From contig JBCDFR010000010.1 of NCBI GenBank assembly GCA_039177505.1, forward strand, positions 13,361-77,360: 64,000 nt of DNA, read 5' to 3'. A model generated the notes under the pieces. It did no database searches. It saw only the letters and a list, made by a program, of their open reading frames with translations, and was not told the DNA's origin. Each line of letters begins with the position of its first letter. The first letter of the stretch is position 1. Both the position numbers and the translations under genes were made by a program. Positions 25,239 to 34,100 of this stretch are shown in pieces. The DNA is from JABSQH01 sp039177505 (GTDB taxonomy: Bacteria > Actinomycetota > Acidimicrobiia > Acidimicrobiales > Ilumatobacteraceae).

Positions 25239-26206
25239 GTGGGCTCCGACCGCAACAGCAGGCGGCCGAACTCGTCGACGTCTTTCCACTCGTCCTGGAA
25301 GTCGTCGTTGTTCCACTGGCCGAGACCGGGATAGAACACGCGGCTGCCGCCGTGACCTACGAAGTCGGCGCCGTTCCAGCGTGGGTCGGCCGGTTCGTCG
25401 GTGCGCTGGTATCGGCTATCGCTCGAGAGTCGGCAGCGTCCCGTCGTCGATCGGTTGTCGAGCGCACCGTGCAACATGTGCATTCCGAAGCACAGCACGT
25501 CGCCAGGTCGGAAGTCGGTCGACAACCAGCGGCTGCCGTACTGCTCCTGGACCACCACCGGGTCGGCGTCGAGCCACTGCAGACCATCACGGTCGGCGTC
25601 GGCTTGGAGGTAGCCCTGATGGAGCTGTTCGGAGCGATGGCTGTTCTCCAAGAGCATCAGTGCGCCCTCGTGGCGGTCGACGCGGCCGAGTGGGATCCAA
25701 CTCGAGAAAATGCGGCTCGTTCCGCGATTCATGTACGGCCCGTCGCAGTGGAATCCGCACCCCTCACCGGGACGGACGAAGCGCGGCCACCGCATGTCGA
25801 AGCTGCGCACATCGCCGCCGAGCAATACTTGGTGGACGGCCAGCACCTCCGGGGCATCGGTGACCGCCATGTATGCCGCGCCGTTGCGCACGCTGTCCGA
25901 GAAGGCCCGTAGGTTGGCGACAGGCACCGCACGGCGATCGCCGGCGATGGCCTCTTCGACCGAACCGCGGTCGTCGACCTCGCCCAAGATCGCGTATTTC
26001 AACAGCACCTCATGCCGCGCCGCGAGCACGGTGTCCTCGGCGAGCAACGCCCGAAAGAACAGGTAGCCCTGCTCGTCCATGGCCTCGCGCAGGGCGCGCG
26101 GATCGTTTATCAGGTCGTTGGCCGGCTCGAGCTCGCCGAAGCGTTCGGGGGCCTGATCGACGGGGTGATCGTTCGCTGTCAGCTGCATCATCGTGGTGGA
26201 GTTCAC
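25235..26206 (-). CDS. Phytanoyl-CoA dioxygenase (PhyH)-family Fe(II)/2OG oxygenase
   Basis: 323 residues with H-x-D in CGFHCDGPYMN, a distal His in MHMLHGALDN and an Arg in GRCRLSSDSRYQ for 2-oxoglutarate. The intact Asp of HxD argues for hydroxylation or desaturation rather than the SyrB2-type halogenation, where Asp is replaced. It is divergent from the stand-alone adenylation gene with about 50 bp between starts and coupled to the dehydrogenase, so it is probably a tailoring enzyme of the cluster. ATGs at 26206, 26191 and 26188 are possible starts. Confidence 0.85.
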   Translation of the reverse strand: MNSTTMMQLTANDHPVDQAPERFGELEPANDLINDPRALREAMDEQGYLFFRALLAEDTVLAARHEVLLKYAILGEVDDRGSVEEAIAGDRRAVPVANLRAFSDSVRNGAAYMAVTDAPEVLAVHQVLLGGDVRSFDMRWPRFVRPGEGCGFHCDGPYMNRGTSRIFSSWIPLGRVDRHEGALMLLENSHRSEQLHQGYLQADADRDGLQWLDADPVVVQEQYGSRWLSTDFRPGDVLCFGMHMLHGALDNRSTTGRCRLSSDSRYQRTDEPADPRWNGADFVGHGGSRVFYPGLGQWNNDDFQDEWKDVDEFGRLLLRSEPT

Positions 26207-26255
26207 ATACGGTGCCGACCGCGGCTACGCATGTCAATTCGTGAGTGTCTCCGCT

Positions 26256-27851
26256 ATGGCCCCTGAGCCGCACACGATCGCTGGCCTGGTCGATCCGGCA
26301 CGCCTCGCAGCCTTGGGTGTGTCGCTCGATCACACGGCCGTCGCCGACGGAACTCAGACGCTGAGCTGGACCGAGTACGACCGGCGGATCGGCCAGTTGG
26401 CGACGGTGCTCCGCGACGGCGGCGTGCGCCGGGGCGACCGGGTCGCTGTCCATCTGACGAAATCAGTCGACTCCTTCTGTGCCGTCCACGCAGTGATCCG
26501 TGCTGGGGCCGTCAATGTGCCGCTCGACCCCCTTGCCCCGGTGGCTGCGGTCGCCGCGGTCGCCGCCGACGCGGCGCCGGCCGCTCTGATCTCCGATGCC
26601 CGCGCCGCCGTGCTGCGGCCGCTCACCGAGGAGTTGCGGCCGTCACTGCTCGTCATGCCGACCCGCAACGACCCACCGACCGACGGCGGTCACCGGCGAG
26701 TCGCAACTGCGGTCGCGATCGAGGCGGCCATACCGATGGTCGCCGACGACGAGGGCGACCCCCATAACCCTGCGTACATCATCTACACCTCCGGGTCGAC
26801 CGGCAGGCCGAAAGGGATCGTGCATACGCACGCCAGCGCGTTGGCCTACGCCCGCGCGGCAGTCGATCTCTACGAACTGCGACCAAGCGACCGTCACGCG
26901 AACATTGCGCCGCTGCACTTCGACCAGTCGACATTCGAGCTGTACGCCGCGCCGCTCGCCGGCGCCTCTGTGCTCGTGGTGCCCGACGCCGTCATGCGCT
27001 TCCCTGCGAGCCTGGGCCAGCTGGTCGCCGAGCAGCGCGTCACGGTCTGGTACTCGGTGCCGTACCTGCTGATGCAGCTGCTCGAGCGCGGCGGCCTCGA
27101 CGATCGAGACCTCTCGTCGTTGCGGTGGGTCCTGTTCGGTGGGGAAGCGTTTCCCCCGACCTCGTTGGCGGAGCTGATGCACCGGCTGCCACGGTGTCGG
27201 TTCTCCAACGTGTACGGCCCCGCCGAGGTCAACCAGTGCACGCACTTCGAGCCCCGCCACCCACTCGACGAGGCGGTGCCGATCGGCGCGCCGTGGTCGG
27301 CTGCCGAACTCGTTGTGGTGTCGCCGGACGGGCCGCCAGGCGCGGCTGCGACGGTCGCCGACGGAGCGGCCGGGCAGCTGCTCGTCGCGTCGCCGACGAT
27401 GATGAGCGGCTATTGGCAGCGTGAGGATCTGACGAGTGCCGTGATCGTGGACCGAACCGACCGTCCCGGCGTGCGCTGGTATGTCACGGGAGACCTTGTG
27501 CGTCGCCGCGCCGACGGGGATCTGGATTTCTTGGGGCGCAGCGACAACCAGGTGAAGGTGCGCGGGCATCGGGTCGAGCTGGAAGCGGTCGACGCTGCGC
27601 TGCTCGACCAACCGGGCGTTCACGCAGCGACCGTGGTCGTCGAACGACCACCTGCCGCGGAACACCGCCTCGTTGCGGCGGTCGTGGTCGACGGCGAGGC
27701 GTTTGACGAGCGCGCCACGCTTGGGGCGTTGCGCCGGCGTTTGCCCAGCTATGCGGTGCCGAGCGAGATTCGCTCGGTACCCTCATTACCTCGTACCGGC
27801 ACCGGCAAGGTCGACCGCAACGCAGCGGCGGCCATGCTCAGCGCCGGATGA
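26256..27851 (+). CDS. Stand-alone adenylation protein (amino acid activating)
   Basis: 531 residues. Core motifs are complete: A3 YIIYTSGSTGRPKG, A4 LHFDQSTFELY, A5 NVYGPAEVNQCTHF, A7 WYVTGDLVRRR, A8 GRSDNQVKVRGHRVELE and A10 GTGKVDRNA with the catalytic Lys. Asp in FDQS implies an alpha-amino acid substrate. The NxYGPxExNxCT form is common in free-standing A domains such as PltF. It should adenylate the starter and load it on the carrier encoded 46 bp downstream. GTG 26241 is a possible earlier start. Confidence 0.88.
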   Translation: MAPEPHTIAGLVDPARLAALGVSLDHTAVADGTQTLSWTEYDRRIGQLATVLRDGGVRRGDRVAVHLTKSVDSFCAVHAVIRAGAVNVPLDPLAPVAAVAAVAADAAPAALISDARAAVLRPLTEELRPSLLVMPTRNDPPTDGGHRRVATAVAIEAAIPMVADDEGDPHNPAYIIYTSGSTGRPKGIVHTHASALAYARAAVDLYELRPSDRHANIAPLHFDQSTFELYAAPLAGASVLVVPDAVMRFPASLGQLVAEQRVTVWYSVPYLLMQLLERGGLDDRDLSSLRWVLFGGEAFPPTSLAELMHRLPRCRFSNVYGPAEVNQCTHFEPRHPLDEAVPIGAPWSAAELVVVSPDGPPGAAATVADGAAGQLLVASPTMMSGYWQREDLTSAVIVDRTDRPGVRWYVTGDLVRRRADGDLDFLGRSDNQVKVRGHRVELEAVDAALLDQPGVHAATVVVERPPAAEHRLVAAVVVDGEAFDERATLGALRRRLPSYAVPSEIRSVPSLPRTGTGKVDRNAAAAMLSAG

Positions 27852-27896
27852 CAGCTCATCCTCCGACAGCACCCACGGCACACCATCTCCCCACTC

Positions 27897-28181
27897 ATGG
27901 AACGCACCGACGCCGCGCCCGCGGCCGCCACCGAACAGACCGATCTGACGTCGAGGTTGATCGCCTTCATCGAGTCTGATGTCGCGCTGCACGACGAGCC
28001 GATCGAGGGGGCCACCGACCTGCTGCTCGCCGGTTTGGTGGACTCGCTGGGCGTGGTGGTCATCGTCGACTGGCTCGAGCATGAATGTGTCGTCACGATC
28101 GATCCGGCCGATGTGATCCTCGACCACTTTCAAACGGTCGACCAGATGGTTGCGTTCGTCGGCACGCTGACCCCTCGATGA
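27897..28181 (+). CDS. Stand-alone peptidyl carrier protein
   Basis: 94 residues, a single carrier domain with the phosphopantetheine Ser in GLVDSLGVVVIVDWLE and the PltL-like tail DHFQTVDQMVAFVG. The DSL motif sits near residue 50. Its stop overlaps the ATG of the NRPS (28178-28181). It would carry the starter unit made by the free adenylation protein and hand it to the first condensation domain. No phosphopantetheinyl transferase gene is in the window. Confidence 0.9.
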   Translation: MERTDAAPAAATEQTDLTSRLIAFIESDVALHDEPIEGATDLLLAGLVDSLGVVVIVDWLEHECVVTIDPADVILDHFQTVDQMVAFVGTLTPR

Positions 28182-31100
28182 GCCCCTCGTCGTCCGGGTC
28201 GCCACCGCCCGAGTCGACCGCACCGGTGCGGCTGCGCCCACGGGTCGTTGCCCGTCATCGATTGACGCGTACTCAATCGTTGATCTGGGCCAGTCAGACG
28301 CTGCACCCCGGTGTCCCGCTGGCCAACATGGGCAAGCGGGCACGGCTGCGCGGAGCTTTCGACCCGACTCGACTGAAGCAGGCATTCGATGCCGTCGTCG
28401 CGCACTGCGAGATCTTGCGCACGGTGATCGACCCCGACGACCGCGTCGCCATCGTCCTCGATCGTGCTCCGGCGACCACCGAGGTCATCGACCTCGACGT
28501 GGCGTTGCTCGATCGATGGTGCCAGGAGCGCATTGCGACCCCGATCGACGCCCGGCGCGGCATGTTCGACTCGGTCGTCCTGCAGCACGGGCGACACGAT
28601 CACACCTGGTGGCTCGACCTCCACCACCTGGCCACCGATGCGTTCTCCTCGGCGCTGATCTACGAGGCAACCGCCGCGGCCTACGCGGCGGCCGGTACCG
28701 AGACCGAGATGCGGGCCGCAGTGGCACACATCGTCGACCCTGAGTTCTTCTCGTTCGTCGACGGCATCGAACCGCCGCGCCGGGGCACCGCCGACGAACG
28801 TGCCGCTGAGTGGGCGGCCGACCTTGCCACCGACCCGGGGCACACGCCGATCGCTCCGTATGGCCCGCGTGCGGCGCGCACCACCGAAGTCGATCGTGTG
28901 CCGTTGCCCATCGACGCCAGCGCGCTGCGCGCCTCGATCGACGGTGCTTACCGCTCGCTGAGCTCGGAGCTGAGCATGCTCACAGTTGCGGCGATGGTGG
29001 CAGCCGTCGGCATCCATCACCTCGATGGCCGTCAGCGTGTCCGAATGGGCGTGCCTGTACACCACCGCCGCACACCGGCCGCCCGTCGCATCGTCGGCCC
29101 GCTGATGGAGATCTATCCGCTCATCGTCGATGTGCGCGCCGACGAGCCGGGCGCGGACATGTTTCGACGCGTGCTGCGCGATCTCACGACCCTGCTGCGG
29201 CGCGCCGTGCCAGGCGAGAGCCCCGATGTCGACGTCGACGTCGTCGTCAACGTCCTCACGGCGCGCTATTCCGATTTCGGCGACGTGCCGGCGAAGTCGG
29301 AGTGGATGCGCTCCGGCCATGTCGACGCGACACATCCGGTCCGTGTGCAGATCTACGACTATGCAGGCGACGACGGGGAACTGCGCTGGGAGCTCGACGT
29401 GAACCGCGCGCTGTCGGTCGACGAATCCGCCGACCGTCTTCCGGTGCACCTCGGCCGAGTGCTCGCCCAACTGGTGGAGTCGCCGGGCCGGAGGGTCGGT
29501 GACATTGCGCTGGCGGGCGCCGACGTGCAGCTGACGCTCCTCAATCCCGACCCGGCACCGCGCCCGCACGACGAGCCGATCCACGAGCAGATCGCCCGGC
29601 GCCTGCGCGCCGATCCCGCATGGATCGTCGCCGAACACCGCGGGGTGCCGATCTCCGCGGCCGCGTTCGATCAGCGCGCCGACCAGGTCGCCCGCTCACT
29701 CGTTGCGCACGGTCTGACGCCGGGTGGTCGCGTTGGAGTGGCCCTGCCGCGTTCGATCGACGTACTGGTGGCGCTCCACGGGGTGCTACGCGCGGGGGGC
29801 GCGTTTGTGGTGTTGTCGCCCGACGACCCGCCCGCGCGTCGAGACGTGATTGCGGCCGACGCCGAACTCGTCGCCACGATCGATGACGTCGAGGCGTTCA
29901 TTCGCGATCACCAACCATCTGCTGACGACGCTGCTGTCGGCCTTCCCGAAGTGGCGCTCGACGACATCGCCTACGTGCTCTACACGTCCGGCTCGACCGG
30001 TCGGCCAAAGGGTGTTCCGATCAGCCATCGGGGACTTGCCGACTACCTCGCCTTCGCCGTCGCCTCCTACACCGACACCGACAGCGACAGCCCGCCAGTG
30101 GTTGCGGTGCACTCGTCGCTGGCGTTCGACCTGACGGTCACCAGCCTCTTCGTGTCGTTCTTGTCCGACGGTCTCGCCGTGATCGTCGATGGAGAGCCGA
30201 TCACCGCGCTCGGCGAAGTGGCCGCCGATGAACGGATCACCTTCCTCAAGGCGACTCCCTCGCAACTCGAACTACTGACCCGCCTGGCGACCACCCAACT
30301 CGATGGGCTGACCACCGTGATCGTCGGCGGCGAGGCATTTCGCGTCCCGTTGGCCCGTCGTGTCGCCGACCTGGCGACGAACGCCCGCATCTTCAACGAG
30401 TACGGCCCGACCGAAGCCGTCGTCGGCTGCATGCTCTACGAGTGGAACGCCGATGATCCCGATGACGTCGACGTGCCGATCGGCGCTGCCGCACCTGGCG
30501 CTGAACTCCTCGTGCTCGACGCCGATGGTCAGCTCGCCGTCCCAGGTGCGTGGGGATCGCTCGCGGTTCGACGCCCTGGAATGGCCACCGAGTACCTCGG
30601 TCTCGGCGGGCTGTCGGCAGAGCGATTTGTCGAACTCCCGGCGCCCATCGTCGAGATGGCCGGCGCACGCTCCGACGGGGGAGTGTGGTACCTGACCGGT
30701 GACCGCGTACGAGTGGTGCGCCCCGGGGTGTTGACCTACGGCGGACGCAGCGACGATCAGCTCAAGGTGAACGGTATCCGCCTCGAACCGGGCGAGGTCG
30801 AGGTCGCACTCGTTGCTCTCGACGAGGTCGATGGCGCGATCGTCGGCGTGTGGCGCACCGGTGATCACGGGCCGGTGCCGCACATTCAGCGATGCGTGCG
30901 CTGTGGGATCGGAACCGATGTACCGGGTGTGCAGCTCGATGGCGAGCAGGTGTGCTCGACCTGCCGGACGTACGACGAGATCGTTCCGCAAACCGCCCGG
31001 TGGTTCCGCACCGAACGCGACTTGGCCGAGCGTCTCGCCGCGGCGCAGCAAGCCAAACGCGGTGACATCGACGCCATCCACCTGCTCTCAGGCGGCAAGG

Positions 31101-34100
31101 ACTCGACGTACGCCTTGTACCAGCTTGTCGAGCGCGGCTGGAAGGTCCATGCGCTCACCCTCGACAACGGATTCATCTCCGAGGGTGCCAAGGAGAACGT
31201 GCGGCGCAGTGTGGCCGACCTCGGCATCACCCATGAATTCGCGACCACGTCGGCGATGAACGAGATCTTCCGCGACAGCCTCGACCGCTTCTCCAATGTC
31301 TGCAACGGCTGCTACAAGACGATCTACACGCTCGCCGTCGCCCGTGCTTGCAAGATGGGCGTGCCAACGATCGTCACCGGACTCTCGCGTGGCCAGTTCT
31401 TCGAGACACGGCTTGTCCCGCACCAGTTCGAGGAGGGTCGGTTCGACCCGGAGGCCATCGACGACACGGTCCTCGAGGCGCGGCGCGTCTACCATCACAC
31501 CCCCGACGCCGTCACCGAGTTACTTCCCGAGCAGCGTGTCTTCGACGACCCGTCCGTGCTCGACGAGATCGAGTTCGTCGACTTCTATCGATACGTCGAT
31601 GTCGACCTCGCCGAGTTGTACGACTTCCTCGACCACCGGGCCCCGTGGGTTCGGCCAGCGGACACCGGACGTTCGACCAACTGCCTGATCAACGTCGCTG
31701 GGATCTCGGTGCACCAGCGAGAGCGCGGGTTCCACAACTACGCCGAGCCATATAGCTGGGACGTGCGCCTCGGGCACAAGACTCGTGACGAGGCGCTCGA
31801 GGAGCTCGACGACGAGATCGACGATGCCGAGGTGGCGCGGATGCTGGCCACCATCGGTTACACCCCGAAGACCGAGGGTGTGCTGACCGCGTGGTACACG
31901 AGCTCGTTCTTGCCCGACGACGAGGAACTCGACCCGGGGGAGATCCGCGCCCGCCTGCGCGGTGTGCTCCCCGATCATGCCATCCCCACAGCGTTCGTAC
32001 GGATCGACGAGATGCCGTTGGCCGCGAGCGCGAAAGCGGATACCTCCGCGCTCCCGCCTCCCACGCGATTGCACCGGAGCGGCGACGGGTTCGTCGATCC
32101 GGCAAGCCCGACTGAGGAGCGCATCTGTGCAGTCTGGTGCGACGTGCTCGGTGTGGATCGCGTCGGAGCGACCGACGATTTCTTCGACCTTGGCGGCTCG
32201 TCGCTCCCAGCGCTCGAGACCGTGGCGGCGATCGACGCGGCACTCGGCACCAACCTGCCCGACGCCGCGGTGTTCACGGCGCGCACGCCGAGAGAGCTGG
32301 CCGCCCTGGTCGACGACTTGGGCGAGGACACGACCGAAGCGGGCAACGCGACCATCCCCGACGTCGACGGCGCGCCGCTGTCGCCCGGGGAAGAGGCGAT
32401 GCTCTTCGAGTACCGCCTTGATCCGGCCGACACTCGCTACAACGTCACACGTTGGTATCGGCTGTACGACGCCCACGACTTCACGATCGAGCGGTTTCGC
32501 GCTGCGGTCGAACTGGTCGTCGAGGCACACGGACCGTTGCGCACCACGTTCGATGCGCAGCGCACGGTGCTCTCGCCCGACGTTGCCGTCTCGGTGACCG
32601 AGCTCGACGACATCGACAGTGTCGATACATTCGAGGCGTTTGCGATGGCAGAGCGTTCCGTGCCGTTCGATCTCGACGTCGGCCCACTCGTTCGCATGCA
32701 CGTCGCCAGGGTTGGCCCTCAAGAGTGGTCGATCTTGGTCGCCACCCACCACATCGCGATCGATGCGGGCACATTCGACGTGTTGTGGGAGCAGATCGCC
32801 GCCGCCTACGCCGACGGGTCTCCACCGGATCTGGACACGACCTATGCGGCGCATGCTCAGTGGCAGGCCGACCGCGACGACGACGCCGACCGTGACTACT
32901 GGTTGGCACAAGCGGCGGCGCGACCGGAGCCGGCGCAGCTGCGGTTGGCGGCCCCCGCCGCGCGAGCGGCTGACGGCTATGCGTCGCGCCGCGTCGCCGT
33001 TGCGCCCACGGTGTTGACGGGTACCGGCCAGACGCCGTTTGCGACGTCATTGGCGGCATCCGCCATCGTGCTCGCCGCGGCTGCTGACCGCACTGCGATC
33101 GAACTCGGGGTCACGGCGTCGGCCAAGGATCATCCTGCTACTGGCCCACTCGTCGGCTACTACCTCAACACGTTGCCGATCGCCGTCGCGATCGACGCCG
33201 ATGAAACGTTCGCCGACGTCGCGGCTCGTGTCGCTCGATCGATCGCCGAGGCCCTCCCGCACCGTCGGCATCCCTATGCGTCGATCGTCCGTGACGCCCG
33301 ACGCGCCGAACTCCCGGAACCCGACGTGTCGTGGATGTTGGCGTACGAACAGCTCACGACGCCGACGTTCCCGGGTGCCACGGTCGAGCAGCGCATCCTC
33401 CCCTCCGGGACCTCGGTGACCGACCTCACCTTCTTTGTACAAGAACGCAGCGACTCCCTGCAGTTCGGATTGGAGTACCGCGGCGACGTGCTCGATGACG
33501 ACACCGCCGAAGTGCTCCTGGAGATGTTCGAGGCGGTGCTCGTCGACGGTGCCCGCACCCCGGCGCTCACCGTCGGTGAACTGGTCAACCGATGGAGGCA
33601 ACCCGACCTCGACGGTGCATCACATCGTTCGGGCATCGAGACCGACATCACCGCGCACGGCACGGTGCTCGCGCATTTCGCCGACAGGGTCGCTGCCGCC
33701 CCCGAATGCGATGCGGTCCTCACCACGTCGGGCGAACAGTGGAGCTACGAGATGCTGGCCGCCCGCTCGGCACAGATCGCGCAGCAGCTCTCCGATATAC
33801 GGCGTGGCGGCCGAGTTGGTATCTCCATTGGTCGCGGCGCCGACCTGATCGCTGCCGTGTACGGCGTGCTCGCCAGCGGTGCCACGTACGTACCGCTCGA
33901 CCCGCAGGCCCCGCACCGGCGTCGGAGCACGATCGTCGCTCAGACAGACCTCGATGCCATCGTCACGAACGACGACTCGTTCGGCCTCGATCATGTGGTC
34001 GACGTTGACGCCCTCGCGCTTCCTACTCCTGACGAGACGGCGACACTCGTCGCGACGTTCGTCGAGCTCGCTGCTGGCATCCGCGGTGACGACGTGGCCT

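Noticed and set aside
25235..26206. PhyH-family protein as a SyrB2-like halogenase
   Set aside because: The Fe site keeps Asp in HCD; halogenases of this type replace it with Ala or Gly to bind chloride.
30860..31870. PP-loop segment as a separate overlapping gene
   Set aside because: It is in one uninterrupted frame with the NRPS, with adenylation motifs on both sides and no internal start with a ribosome binding site that would end before A10.
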